Of a stretch of DNA of 64,000 nt, positions 53,355 to 64,000 are shown one piece after another (positions within the stretch are counted from its first letter, which is position 1; each line of letters opens with the position of its first letter). A program made the position numbers and the translations under genes. This stretch comes from Isoetes taiwanensis (lineage: Eukaryota; Streptophyta; Lycopodiopsida; Isoetales; Isoetaceae), in assembly GCA_021234155.1 (NCBI GenBank), contig JAJEKV010000061.1, positions 5,510,653 through 5,574,652 of the forward strand, read 5' to 3'. The notes under the pieces are model-generated. The model was not told the origin of the DNA. It made no database searches and worked only from the letters and a program-made list of their open reading frames with translations.

Positions 53355-53885
53355 TCTTGCCCCTTATTCAGACAGGTGCCCACCATCTCCGCATCGAGAT
53401 GGGCAGGTGGATTGGGGAGCCCCGCCAGGACAGGCTCTGTCAGTGCTGTCAAACGGGTGCCATTGAGGATGAGTCTCATACTTTCCAGAGCTGCCCTGCA
53501 TTCAGTCAGATCCGGGCCAGATACGTTCCCTTAGTACGGCCGGACTTGCCCCTACATTTGCTGATGAACACACCGTCAGTACGTGCTCTGGGGTCGTACA
53601 TTCAGGAGGTACTGGATCTGCGAGCCCACCTTTGCCCCCGCCTGGCTGCCCGCTGATCAGGCACTATGAGTACGGTATATGAGTGTATATATTTGTGTGT
53701 TTTTGCATTTTGTATATTGGAACAGTTTGTCAGCAGGCTGATTGCTGCCACGGGTTTTCCCTCGAAAACCCTTCGGGGCGGGGGTTTTTTAATCCGGGTA
53801 GTAATTCGCTTGCTGCGCCTTTGTATTGGGTCCCATAGACCGATTGGTCTCCGTGGACGATAAAAATACCTTCCTTCCTTTAGAT
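53355..53885 (+). mobile_element. LINE fragment D, C-terminus and 3' UTR
   Basis: The open frame to 53656 encodes 'TGAHHLRIEMGRWIGEPRQD', then 'RLCQCCQTGAIEDESHTFQS' and 'CPAFSQIRARYVPLVRP', the intact Cys/His-rich C-terminal module of family A. The 3' UTR has hairpin 1 (about 53741-53806, core 'cgaaaacccttcggggcggg'), hairpin 2 'agaccgattggtct' and a 'ttcc' tail. It is strongly 5'-truncated. Confidence 0.9.
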
Positions 53886-53889
53886 TTGA

Positions 53890-55800
53890 TATTAAAGTGC
53901 ATATAGTGGTTGTCACATTACATGGCATACATTATAGGTGGTTAATCTAGAACTTAATGTTCTTGTATATAAGGCAAAGCAAGAGAACAGTAATGTGTAT
54001 GAGTTTGCCAAGCAAAAAAAACACTTTGCACATACTAAAAATATTTATAACAAAGATTTTCCCCCAGAGCACAAGGAACCAGGAATTCTAACAAGTATAC
54101 CAAGGTTGCTCATGAATCCCTCCTGAAACCAAATTGAGCAGTTCAACCTATGGACTTGGTCTCAGAGCTTGAGAGACAATGAATGAAATAAGAGATTGTT
54201 TAACAACTTTTTGATCCACAAGTCAAAGTTTTATGGTGCTTGTCGTATTAGATGTGTTTTAACATTAGGATATATTTCATTATAGGTCAAATGTATCACA
54301 TCTTAAAAAAAATATGTGTTCTTGCCTTTTCTATCTATAAATCTACAAGATATAACAATAAAGCCACCTCAACATGGCATTAAATTCAGGATGAGTGTGT
54401 TAAATACAGTGGTACAACTCCCCATGTTCTAGATTCATAACAAACATATTTGCCATTTTGTCCTCCCCCTTGTGCTTTTGCCATCTATTAACGCTTGAGA
54501 TCAATTTTGCCCCCCTTCCCCGTGCTCCTACCATCCATTAGCACATCTTAAGCTTCCCAACTATAAGAGAACCATAGCCACGAATTGCTAACCAATGAGC
54601 ATTCTAACGGCCATAACATGCATGATCCTGGGTTCGTCATTAAGGATAACACTTGAAGAGGTTCCTAGGGATGGATATTTGTGAGGACCTCAGTGTATAG
54701 ATCTAGAAACTATATGTAACACACCTTCAGGGCAAAATAGGTGAGTCATTTATCTCATGAATATACATGCCTCCTCAACACCTACAAACTAACTAGCCCA
54801 CCTTACATGGACCTACTAAGTAGACATGCTTGATCCACACTAACACCTACCTTCTCAAAATATCTAACACACCCATGACCCACTCCATACACTAGAAATA
54901 TAATGCAAATCTCAACTGTTGATGTGAACCTTGGATATTGATGTCTAATTATTGCCAATTATGTTGGGTAATACACTCTGTTTTGTTTGGGTATTAATAT
55001 TTTATTAATAGCCTATCAAGTTGGGCATGCATGTCTGGCATGATTTGCACTCTCCACGTTATATAAACACGGTGATAAAATGGACAAAATGGAATATACG
55101 GGAGGCGTAAGGTGATAGAGCTGATATAAGATGAAAAAAGAAACAGTACCAAGCTAGGAAGGAAAGAAGAAATGGACAAAATGGGCACACATAATTTAGT
55201 GCATGCATTCACCACATGTCAGTATGTTTGTATCCAATGCATCTACTCAAGTAAGTTCAAAAAATTCCTAGCATCTCGTTAGGCCCTTTTTATTGTATAG
55301 CCCAGGCATCCAATGCATCCAATTTTATTGTATGGCACATGGCCCTACTTTTGCCACAAAAATGTTGAAGGTGCTGGTGTATGAAATGGCACATGGCCCT
55401 ACTTTTGCCACAAAATGGTGAAGAGGGAAAAAAAATTCCTTGGTGCAAAGGTCGAAGTCCAAGATTTTTTGGTCCACATATATAGTCTCAAGGGAAAAAG
55501 ACAATGCAAAGGCTAAAGCCCTCCAATCTGTTCAAACATGTGCAACTTATTATCTCTAGTCTCTACTCTACACCCGGGCATTAATTTGTTATCCTCTTAT
55601 TGTTAAATAAGCAGGAAAGGCCAAGAAGCGTTCAAAGCAGAAAGGGACATGTAATGTATTTATTATCAAAAACATGCAATGGGACTGATATTGTAGTTCC
55701 CTAAAAGTCATAAAGCTCTAAATCTATAGATGCATAAAATGATGTTGACCAAGAGCATCCAAGAATTGGATTGGAATCCAGGCATCCAGTAGCAACCAAA
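53890..55800. other. AT-rich spacer without supported genes
   Basis: Contains C-rich phrases (54465-54540), an imperfect duplication of 'catggccctacttttgccac' (55329 and 55388) and short motif-free frames (53938-54126, 54994-55215). No transposon ends were identified. Confidence 0.5.
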
Positions 55801-55833
55801 TTACAGTAAATTTTGACCAGGGACGGCCATAGA

Positions 55834-55893
55834 GATGATTATGTGCTATAACCCACAGGGCCAGAGGCCAAGTGGGTTATGCACATAACCATC
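55834..55893. repeat. 60-bp foldback
   Basis: The arm 55834-55856 'gatgattatgtgctataacc' (+cac) pairs with 55872-55893 over about 21 of 23 positions, around a 15-nt loop. It is adjacent to the MITE-like repeat that follows. Confidence 0.75.
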
Positions 55894-55907
55894 AAGATCA
55901 TTAACCT

Positions 55908-56092
55908 CCTTAAATCAGGGACGGAGAAGATTATCTTCAATCCTATCCACCCATCCAAATATCCAACCGCCATTTGCAATGGGTGATTATCGCCATAATC
56001 TGCAACGGGTTATGAAGATAATCTTAACTCCTCTTGATCCAACGGATATCAATGGTTGGATCCTGATAATCTTCGACATCCCTGATTTAAGG
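55908..56092. mobile_element. 185-bp MITE-like inverted-repeat element
   Basis: The ends CCTTAAATCAGGGA...GAAGATTATC (55908-55935) and their inverse (56065-56092) match at about 24 of 28 positions. A TTAA lies within each end, so a TTA/TAA duplication (Tourist/PIF type) is possible but cannot be separated from the repeat. It lies 288 bp beyond the 3' end of the LBD coding region. Confidence 0.6.
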
Positions 56093-56379
56093 TAAGACTT
56101 TCAATTCAAGTCAAAACAAAAGTATATACAATGTTGTAGAAGCTTCCTGCTTCAAAAACTTGTTTTATTCGTGTTTTCTATGGAAAGACCTTTTCTTAGT
56201 TAGAGTCCTGGAAGGAAGCCATATTGACCTGAAGTATTTACACCAGAGAAGTGTACTTCACTTTCCAGAACTCTAATGCTTATGCAAATTGATGAGATGA
56301 TGACGACGAAAATGATGAAGATGATGGTCCCAACACAAGAACTATAAACCCCCAAAAAATGAGAAGTTTGCAGCACTGA

Positions 56380-57155
56380 TCAGGTCCAGAGCAGTTCGCC
56401 CAGGTCAGGAAGATCAAAGCCTGAGAAGGAGAATGATCTAAAATGGTTATGGTGTATTTCTGGAGCGGCCGGCGCGGGCTCAGGTTTTGCAGCTGACACA
56501 GGTTTTGCCGCTGACAGAACAGCAGCCTGCTGCATTTTCATGTAGAGTATTTCAGCCTGAGCCAATGCAAGCTGGGTTTGAAGTTGAGTCACCTGTTGTT
56601 GAAGGGAAGAGATTGCCCCTACACATCCATAGACAGGGTCTCTGATTCTAGCATGAGCTTCATAGACCATACTGCTCACAGCATCTGCTCTGTGCTCCAA
56701 AGGAAGCTCCTGAAATATTTGGTACATGAGTGAGTATTATATTAAATCTCATTATCATGCTAGAAAGCATACAATTAGCCTAACATGGAGTATAACAGAC
56801 ATGCAACATGGGAAAACATATGTGCACATAACATTCAGATTCATAATACATATACAAATACATGCAGACATGTCAACATTCATAATCAACATTCATAATC
56901 CCACATGCAGAGCTTCTGCCTGTTTAGATAAACAACTCTTTCAACAAAAAGAATTTTTGGCCCTAAAAAAAGGACTTTTGGATTCCATCTCACCTGAAGA
57001 ACTTTGTTAACATTGCTAGCGCCAAAAACTCGGTGGACACTTGCGAATTTGAGCGGCTCATCGGGTGGAAAATGAGGGGCAAAAACACATTCCTTAGTGC
57101 ATCGCCTTCGGAGCAGCTTACAAGCAGCACAGGGCGAAGGTGCAGAAGCGGCCAT
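56380..57155 (-). CDS. LBD: LOB-domain (LBD) transcription factor, class I, two exons
   Basis: Plant-specific DNA-binding regulator of lateral organ and meristem boundaries. Exon 1 is 57155-56994 (54 codons, from '[20 protein letters not shown]'). Intron 56993-56710 (284 bp, cag|gtgaga to tttcag|gag). Exon 2 is 56709-56380 (109 codons plus stop), for 163 aa in total. The LOB domain shows CX2CX6CX3C (C9-C12-C19-C23), the GAS block ('[20 protein letters not shown]', with the typical intron inside) and the zipper 'L-x6-L-x3-L-x6-I' ('[20 protein letters not shown]'), so class I. The short Ala/Pro-rich C-terminus ends '[13 protein letters not shown]'. No damage is visible, so it is probably functional. 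The exact LBD subgroup is undetermined. Confidence 0.93.
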
Positions 57156-57778
57156 ATCAATTGAATAGCAGATCGACGAATGAATCAGACTCTAATAGTA
57201 GTCGAATTTGGCAGCCCCTGCGGTCGGATCTGCCCAAGCCGTCTTGACAGATTTTTATTATGCTTTTGGCCGCCCCGAGAGAATTCATTATGTAGGTCCC
57301 CCCCAAAACGGCTTAACAGACCCCGTTAAGCCCAAACCTAATTTTAACCACCAGTGTGAATCCATCTTTTTTCCTCCCAAACGCTAAAGCCGTTAACAGT
57401 TGACGGTTAGATGCCTCGAAAGTCGCGCTATAATTTTCTCATTTACTAATTCCGGATCGCTTTCAAAAAGTTTACATCTTTAGTTTGTAAGTTGTTTAGT
57501 TCGCTTTCAAAATATGATAAGGGGACTTCACATGGGCTCTTCCTGCCCTTCAATGAATGAGCATTGTTGGTCTTCGATACCAAACCTTCACATGGGTGCC
57601 CCCTTCAGCTTTGGCCTACTAGGGCCCCCTCTGTCGGAGGCCTGTAAAGTTACCCTGCTACCTGCTTGTCAAATGGTGAGCATGAATCAAGGCCACTGCT
57701 AAATTTCTTCCATTCGTTAACTTCAACTGCCTCTGCCCTTTCCTTCTCTCTCACACTTATAGTGCGCATGAAATACTC
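57156..57778. other. LBD upstream region
   Basis: Contains the LBD 5' UTR/promoter on the reverse strand. No TATA box was picked with confidence. The forward frame 57514-57702 has no motif. Confidence 0.4.
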
Positions 57779-57902
57779 TTTTGCCCATAACTCCAGTAAA
57801 GTCTATACAATTCGTCTCAGACCAACGAATGAAACATCCCTTTGCCCATAACTCTAGTAAAATCTGTACATTTCGTCTAAGATCAACAAATTTCCTTCGT
57901 CT
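57779..57902. repeat. 62-bp tandem duplication
   Basis: 'tttgcccataactc(c/t)agtaaa' through 'ccaacgaat/tcaacaaat' occurs twice with a period of about 62 bp. Confidence 0.8.
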
Positions 57903-57978
57903 GTTTGTCAGTCGTTGGAACATGTGGCCATCTTCTAAGCTGCCATGTGTTGCTATATAGAAACATTTATGACGTTTT

Positions 57979-58039
57979 GTTCCAAACCGTGTTGCACTTT
58001 CAGGCATTATTCCAAACCGTGTTGCACTTTCAGGCCTTG
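57979..58039. repeat. 30-bp tandem duplication
   Basis: 'ttccaaaccgtgttgcactt' and 'tcaggc' occur twice, period 30. Confidence 0.9.
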
Positions 58040-59449
58040 TCCCCTAACGTTTTCCTAGTAGGCAGCATCCGTCATGAAAAGCAAAATTCATGCTCAATGT
58101 CGTATAATGGTGACAACCTCGAATAACCATTAAGGGCTGAGAGCGAAAGGGAGTGTTTTGGAAGAAGGGGATAAAGGTGGGGGGACCAAGTTCCATTATT
58201 GTACATCGTTTTTAGACAACAACCCTAAGGGATATCGATAGAGATGTTGCCTTCTTGCCTCTTTCAACAATAATTATCTAAATTGTAAGTTTTGAGTGCA
58301 AGGCTTCTGGATTTAGAAAGTATGTTCTAGATTTTGAATGGATGCGATTTCTAAATAACCATCATCGCATCACCAATGTATTTTGTGGTGTGTGTTCCAT
58401 TCCTTCACAAAAGAAGACGGAAAAAGAACAACCATGTGGCATGTGGGAGCCATGCACATGCACACACATTGCAACAAGAGTGTTATAATGGTATCCATTC
58501 CACACGTGACAATCGTAATTCTAAGTAGTTGAACATATATTGGGGGATGGTGCCCTTGGTTAGGGAAATTCCCTGGAACCATAGCAACCTACTCTGCAAA
58601 ATTGAAAAAAGACATGTTAACTAAAAGTTAAAACGGTTCCCTCCCCCTAAAAGAATGTCACTTTTTAGGAAAAAAGTCTGGTCTGGAAAAAAAGAGGAGG
58701 AAAAATTTCAACATGTCATTTTTCTTGCCGGATATTCATGGAATACCCATTTCGAATTTTCCTTTTTGGTTTAGGTTTAGGGTTACATGGGTTTTAGGCG
58801 GCATCGTTTACCAGAAGAGAGATAGCATTTACCAGTATCAGAGGAGAGGCCAGCGAGGAGCAGATCTGGCGGTGTGGATCTTTCCAAACAGATTTGGCTG
58901 CGTCGATCCTCCCAAGGCTTGAGGCCGGAGAAAGCGGATTTGGCTGCTGCTGGGTTGGAACTCGTGGATCTCTCCAAGACTTTGCCCATTGCATTTTTAT
59001 GGCTTTGCTTGTAGCACCACAACACCATCAGGCTGGATATGGATGATTTAGTGGAAAGGGATTCTAATACCAAATGTAAGCTTCCGGTTCATATTTTTCC
59101 TTCTTTTTCTAGCTCATGCAGCTCCAGCAAAGATGCCCAGCGTACCCATCAAGATAAGGTTTGTTATGCTGGAGTTTTTTGTCTTTGTTTATTTTGTAAG
59201 ATTTTCCATTCTTATTTTGTTTTTGCTTTCTTTGTTGTTGTTAGTCAAGAACAATACCGTTTTTGCTGGTGTGATATTCTCTGGATAATATGATACTACA
59301 CTGTATTTTCGTAGATTGAAATGAAGAGCTTGAACCAGGTTAGTGTGCATTTTTGTCGTATTGTTTTTAACATAAAAGCAGGGAAAACGGGATCTTTTTT
59401 TCACATTGTGGGGATGGCCTTTTTATTATTCATAGAATAGAATAGACTA
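58040..59449. other. Spacer with a possible short 5' exon
   Basis: The forward frame from 59039 reads 'MDDLVERDSNTKCKLPVHIF', then a Ser-rich stretch up to 'KDAQRTHQDK|gtttgtt', which could be an exon with a donor at 59158. No family was recognised. The reverse frame 58783-59073 has no motif. Confidence 0.3.
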
Positions 59450-59497
59450 GAATTGGTTTTTTATCATCGGAGACCAATTGGCCTATGGGACCCAAAC

Positions 59498-59533
<36 letters not shown>

Positions 59534-61130
59534 TTATTAACGTCTACGTAAGACCCGAAGGAGAGCAGCAAGCGTATTACTGCCAGGATTAAAAAAACCC
59601 CGACCCGAAGGGTTTTCGAGGGAAAAATCTTAGCAGTAATAAGTATGCTGGTACACTGTACAATTGTATAGGACAATTCAATACTATCCTAAAGGACAAG
59701 ACTGAGTCCATGTATCTATAACCTCCTGGAGGTATGACCCCAACAAGTCCACGGACGATGTATTCAATAACTCATGCAGAGGCTGGCCAGGCACTACTAT
59801 ATAACTGACCATACTGCGCTCGGATATGGGCAAATGTTGGGCTGATCTGGAGGGCATGGCATTCGTCTTCAATGGCGCCCTGGTGGCAACACTGACATAG
59901 CCTCTCCTCCCGTGCTTCCCGAGTCCAACGTCCTGTCTCAATGCGGAGACGATGTGCATCCTTGCGAATGCAAGCTATAAGTCTGCGCTTCTTCATGGGC
60001 AAATGGGTGTACAAGTACTGGTGTGGGCCTCCTGTGAGCCTAGGATTGCTGTTAATAGTGTGCCATCTTAACGTGCGTCAGAGCATCTGCGTCTCAAGCT
60101 TGCGAAGGAAAGTAGCATCTAGGTACAGCTTTAGTGCATTGTGATCCTTCTTTGTCTGTACCTTACACATCTGCTTGCCTGTACATCCCAACGTGAGAAC
60201 CATTGAACTTGCTTGTCCTTCTAGCAGGCTTTTAGACGTTGGAGACCCATTGCTATGGCTAAAGCAAGGTTGGGCAAATGTGCGTCACCCATAGCGACCA
60301 CCTTCTGGAAGTAAATAATATGGCATTCCAATGCAGCCCTTTGAAGGGGTATAAAATCTGTCTCCTGGAGCTGGATCTGATATGGAACTGTGGATTTTAC
60401 TCCAAGGGCCCGTGCCAAGAAGGCTTTCTGCACCTGTTCGAGATCATTCCAGGTGGTGAGGGATATCATCGGACTCCACACTTCTGCTCCGTACAGGAGG
60501 ACCGGCTCGACCAAGGCCCTAAACAGGTGTGACTGGTGGCCCCAGGCATACAACTCTGCCTTGTAGCTGTTGTTCTACATGGCATAAGTGCTTTCCAACC
60601 TGCCTGACCCGCAACATGATGGCAGCATCCCAATGGGTGGTAGTAGAGAAGTCGATCTCCAAGTACTTGTAGGTCAAAGCCACCTCTACATCTTAGCCCT
60701 GGTAAGTGAATGAGGGAAGCCTTGGCTGACGGGATGACGAAACTAGCAGCACCCTAGTTTTGGCCAAGTTAACTCGCATGCCAGTGAATCGGCAAAAAGT
60801 GTCAAGAGCATCTAGGTGACGTTGCATGTCCTCTGGAGTATAGGCCAGGAGGTCGACATCGTCGGCATATATGAGTTGCCGGATTGTGTGATGCATGATA
60901 TGGGCGCCCGCCCCTCTGTGCTCAGAAATCCAGTCTTCCAGCTGATCAATGTATAGGCCAAAGAGTGTGGGGGAGAGGGGGCAACCCTGATGTACTCCAA
61001 TACTACTGATTACCGGTTGTCCTTGATGATGTGATACGGCCTGAGCATGCCTCGTATAGCCTGGATATTGCGTTCTGCAAGTCGAGGGGGGTCCCCAGCT
61101 GCCGCAATCTGTCCCATAACTTGTCCCAGG
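59450..61130 (-). mobile_element. LINE copy E, reverse strand, interrupted by CACTA
   Basis: On the reverse strand: reverse transcriptase blocks from 'LWDRL' near 61115, 'HQGCPLSPTLFGLYIDQLED' (about 60930-60990), 'LIYADDVDLLAYTPEDMQRH' (about 60815-60875), then 'HLFRALVEPVLLYGAEVWSP' (about 60480-60540), the C-terminal 'RLCQCCHQGAIEDECHALQ' (about 59850-59910), hairpin 1 (59580-59645, perfect arms TATTACTGC), an expanded 'gaaa' repeat (59502-59531) and hairpin 2 at 59470-59485. Stops and frameshifts divide ORF2. Its 5' side is cut at 61130 by the CACTA end, so the rest may lie beyond the window. Confidence 0.9.
60693..61130 (-). pseudogene. LINE E reverse transcriptase core (broken)
   Basis: Holds motif B 'GCPLSPTLFGLYID', the catalytic YADD and 'MRVNLAKTRVLLVSSS'. 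The frame ends at TAG 60693 within 'FTYQG', where other copies continue toward 'KYLGIDFS'. Codons upstream of 61130 in this frame belong to the CACTA end, not to the LINE. Confidence 0.8.
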
Positions 61131-61413
61131 CACTACTATAGAATGGACAATTTGCGACGTCAATAGCGACGTCCTAGCAGCATATCAGCGACGTCAGACG
61201 TTGCATGCACACGCCCTAAGAACGTTTCCCGCATGTCGCAAACGATGTCGCCGTGGATTTGTCACAGCGCGACGTCGCGTCGCATATGCCACATTATAGA
61301 AACGTCATTGACGTTGTAAAAATGTACATGATATGTCATTTTTACGTTGTAAACACGTTTCGTATGCGGCGTGATGGTAACGTCATTGACGTTGTAAAAA
61401 CGCACATCATATG
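61131..61413 (+). mobile_element. Left end of a CACTA (En/Spm) DNA transposon
   Basis: Begins CACTACTATAGAATGG, the CACTA terminal signature. Dense subterminal repeats follow: 'ttgcgacgtc', 'tagcgacgtc', 'cagcgacgtc', 'gcgcgacgtcgcg' and 'acgtcattgacgttgtaaaa' (twice, about 61302 and 61380). Such arrays are transposase-binding sites in CACTA elements. It splits LINE E. The likely 3-bp target site is 'agg' (61128-61130); the other end is not in the window because an LTR-like element begins at 61414. Confidence 0.75.
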
Positions 61414-62534
61414 TGATACGATTCATTGATTATGGGGAGCTAAGTAACTGCTTAGCAGCATCTCAAGTGAAGAACAAGATCCAATTATCATATATCTCAG
61501 ATAAATATATTGAATTACATGGTTAACCGCCCAATCGAGTCCACAGGGTTATGACAAACAAAGCAATACAAACATTCATGGTAGAGTTTAACTCTGACTC
61601 TGGCTCACCACTGTTCAGATTAATTTCAGCTACTCCACGCAGCCGTAATTTGATTTCAGACTTCAACACTAGGCTGTATAAACTAAGCCGTTTGGGGTTT
61701 CTATAGCAATATCGACAAGCTTCCCTGGAGCTATTTCAGGTCTTCAAGAAATCTCAAACACGAGCATCTGCCTTCCGCCTGCGTTTTAGTCTCGCCTTTA
61801 CAGTCACTCCTTCTTCAACGGAATAAGTCTCCTCTTTAGCAGAAGCCTGACAATCTGATTTGGTAGTAGGTCTGAGCACAAGGTCGGCTGGCTCTTTCAT
61901 CAATTCGAATTTGGCTATGATCCCTTCTCTCAATCTTCAAGAGCGCTTATGGATCTGCCTTCGTCAACAATCTGCTGGGCAACTCTGAATTTCTGATGCA
62001 TGTGTTCGCCCATGATTTCCTATTCCCTGTCCGAGAGTCACTGTTCCTGGTCCAAATCGTACTGCTCCATGTCGCCCCTCTGTTTTTTTTATAATAGGCC
62101 CCTTTTTAAAAGAAAAGGCCCATTATCTTTATAAATCTCTAGAATCTTTGGCCTTTTTTAACCAAAATAGGCGATGCCTTTTTATCTGACCCCATCTTGG
62201 TACCGCCTTTTATTAGCATGTCCAATAAGACTAAAGGTCCCTAATTATATATGTTTCCCCTTCCAATGGTTATCCCTTGCCTTCAATATATTGTTAGGCA
62301 ACATGGGAATAACTCATTAACATGTAATGTTTGCCATATTTTTCATGCCCCATAACCCTGGCGCCGTGGACCACTCCCCCGTGCTTTATTCCGTATCAAT
62401 CCATCCCGTCTCAAAAAGAGATCGTCTGCGATCATCCGAGTACGCTCCAGTTTGGTCCATCCCTTCTCAGGGTGGTTATTCCACGATTAACATGAACCGG
62501 GAGGTTTCTCAAACCTGCGAACTCAAGAAACAGT

Positions 62535-62760
62535 TATATATGTTATTGTACTTCCACAGTACCATATATCTCTGACACCTCCGCGTCCCTATTCTTTCAA
62601 TCTCTGCAAAATTCCAGAAATAATAGCTATGGATATCTGCGTACTTCTACAATATGATATATCTCTTGTACCTCCGCGGTACGTTATTATCTTTCGTACC
62701 TCCGCAGTACTACTTGATTGTATCTCCGCGATACAATGTATCTCCGCGATATAGATGTAA
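62535..62760. repeat. Array of short palindromes GTAcctccgcggTAC
   Basis: At least five variants of a 15-bp inverted repeat at intervals of about 20-60 bp: 'gtacttccacagtac' (62548), 'gtacctccgcggtac' (62677), 'gtacctccgcagtac' (62697), 'gtatctccgcgatac' (62719) and 'gtatctccgcgatat' (62738). Confidence 0.8.
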
Positions 62761-62766
62761 CTTTGT

Positions 62767-62915
62767 CAAGCCTATTGTGTTGCAATCACAATTTCTACTC
62801 CTCATCTAATGCACTCTTGTTCAAGCCTATTGTGCTGCAGACACAATTGTTGATCTACCAAGAGGCATTCACGTATACCATGTTCAGGTCTATTACATTG
62901 CAATCGTAATTACCA
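62767..62915. repeat. Three diverged repeats with inner palindrome
   Basis: 'caagcctattgtgttgcaat' (+'cacaatt') at 62767, 'caagcctattgtgctgcaga' (+'cacaatt') at 62822 and a third, more diverged copy at about 62885 ('caggtctattacattgcaat'). Each is partly self-complementary (attgtg...cacaat). Confidence 0.75.
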
Positions 62916-64000
62916 ATCTACCATGGGTATACACAACAAAAGTATTCATTCTTTATTCCAAATAAAGAAATTCCACTTACAAACTTTACCCATAAGTCTA
63001 TCTCATAGGAAAATAATTTGAGATACCGCATCCAAATTTTAGCGTCCGTATCCTTGACAGCTTGTACGTAAAGTTCCCCCCTAATGCTTATTACGAAGCA
63101 AACTTGCAAATAAGGTCAAGTGTTAATATAAATGACTTCCAAAGTCAGATATTCATATAAATGACCCCCATGGCCAATCGGCCTCTCAGATCACCATGAT
63201 CTGACTCCGCAATCTCAAGCAAGAAGCTTTGCAGTTCTCATGCTCAGGCTTAAAGGTTGGAAGTTACACAGGCTCAAATGATCAAAGCAAATTTCTAGAG
63301 ATGGCAAGAGGTTATGGCGGGTAGTTCGGCTATTAGGACAAAGCAGAGCTCAATGTTGTACAATAGGTGTTACTTGTCTCTGAGACAAGCTTTTTCCACG
63401 ACAACCCATCAGTCACTCTTATTATTCTATAACCCCCAAAGGATCATAGAAGTTTCCCCAATAACCTGAACTCGTTCACAACAAGTCGGTCCCATATACT
63501 TCGAGCATTCTCCATGGAAGCACCGAGATTTCTTCTGTTCTTCCCCCCCTTCTTTACGCCATTGATGTTCCAATACCGATTGCACCAATAGTTGCCTAAT
63601 CCACCTTATTTTCAATACCCATTAACTGAAACAGTATGATTCTTCATCAAGCACAAGATCTTTATCCCAAAATCACACGGGCTCCAGAACTCTAAGTCTC
63701 CACTTTGGACGCTACGCTCACGCTCCAAAGATTCGTCAGTTCACCCATATACTTGGCCCCAACACTTCCTTGACAAAGTTAAATCCAATTGTACTTGCAG
63801 CACAAGCTTGCAAGATTCTTGGTATTTCACAGCCTTGGAGTATGATACCACCACTGGTTCTGTCTTCTTTAATCCAAAACAGAAATTCAAAGTCTTGGTG
63901 ATGTTCCCACAACCCATAGATTCCATAAGCATCGCAGCCTCCACTTGATATGATTCATTGATTATGGGAAGCTAAGTAACTGCTTAGCAGCATCTCAAGT

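Larger units (their letters stand above)
61414..64000. mobile_element. Probable LTR element, second repeat cut by window end
   Basis: 'TGAT(a)' + 'gattcattgattatggg' + 'agctaagtaactgcttagca' begins at 61414 and again at 63946. The 55 bp visible at the right end match with two differences. The sharp shared start with TG suggests LTRs 2.53 kb apart. At 62358 'tggcgccgtggacc' looks like a tRNA-type primer site, which would put the LTR end near 62350. No gag or pol is recognised in between; the reverse frame 63741-63944 has no motif. Orientation and class are undecided. Confidence 0.5.

Noticed and set aside
57905-58126. ORF with internal protein repeat 'QTVLHFQAL'
   Set aside because: Produced by the 30-bp DNA tandem duplication at 57979-58039; no other coding sign.
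62535-62915. CRISPR array
   Set aside because: Repeats are short, diverged and unevenly spaced, and the window is plant nuclear DNA without cas genes.

Overview
The window looks like nuclear DNA of a land plant with a large, repeat-rich genome. The evidence is a spliced RAN GTPase gene with seven coding introns, a LOB-domain (LBD) transcription factor gene, and long AT-rich spacers crowded with plant-type transposons of nearly every order. Only two genes look intact in 64 kb. A beta-class DNA-methyltransferase-like relic and a LINE family with microsatellite tails would fit a non-flowering plant such as a fern, lycophyte or bryophyte, but that placement is inference. Nothing suggests a prokaryote or an organelle.

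Layout. 1-6040 holds the 5' end of one LINE and then a nearly full-length, GC-rich, decayed LINE (copy A: 5' monomers, ORF1, endonuclease, reverse transcriptase, 3' hairpins). 6052-8560 holds a reversed fragment of a second, poly-A-tailed LINE family, a relic LINE-like 3' end and SINE-like repeats. 8.6-15.5 kb is AT-rich with two Ty3 fossils, tandem duplications, a pair of G-box palindromes and a small hAT element with an 8-bp target duplication. 15.5-20 kb contains LINE copy B (best-preserved reverse transcriptase) and copy C (5' half only). 20.5-22.5 kb is the RAN gene with a MITE upstream.

24.95-28.02 kb is a 3.07-kb hAT element with matched ends, a transposase remnant and an A-tailed retroposon nested inside it. 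28.97-32.25 kb is a reverse-strand Helitron inserted in a minisatellite whose own repeat supplies the empty-site sequence. 35.7-38.6 kb is a gag-only Copia element that contains a LINE, which in turn contains a 78-bp LINE. 39-40.2 kb has a short foldback and a MITE.

41.33-51.09 kb is a complete but disabled Ty3/gypsy element with two LTRs and an ACACT duplication. It lies in a methyltransferase-like reading frame that resumes in phase on the other side. After pol it carries a third long coding region whose last codons lie inside the 3' LTR. 53.3-53.9 kb is LINE fragment D, and 55.8-56.1 kb holds two foldbacks. 56.38-57.16 kb is the LBD gene. 59.45-61.13 kb is LINE copy E, cut by the left end of a CACTA transposon at 61131. 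That transposon is itself cut at 61414 by a probable LTR element that runs off the window.

The strongest leads are the split methyltransferase-like gene, the LTR-overlapping third ORF, two 3'-end hairpins kept by compensatory changes across LINE copies, and the cleanly resolved Helitron and hAT insertions. All splice sites, frames and repeat ends were read by eye.
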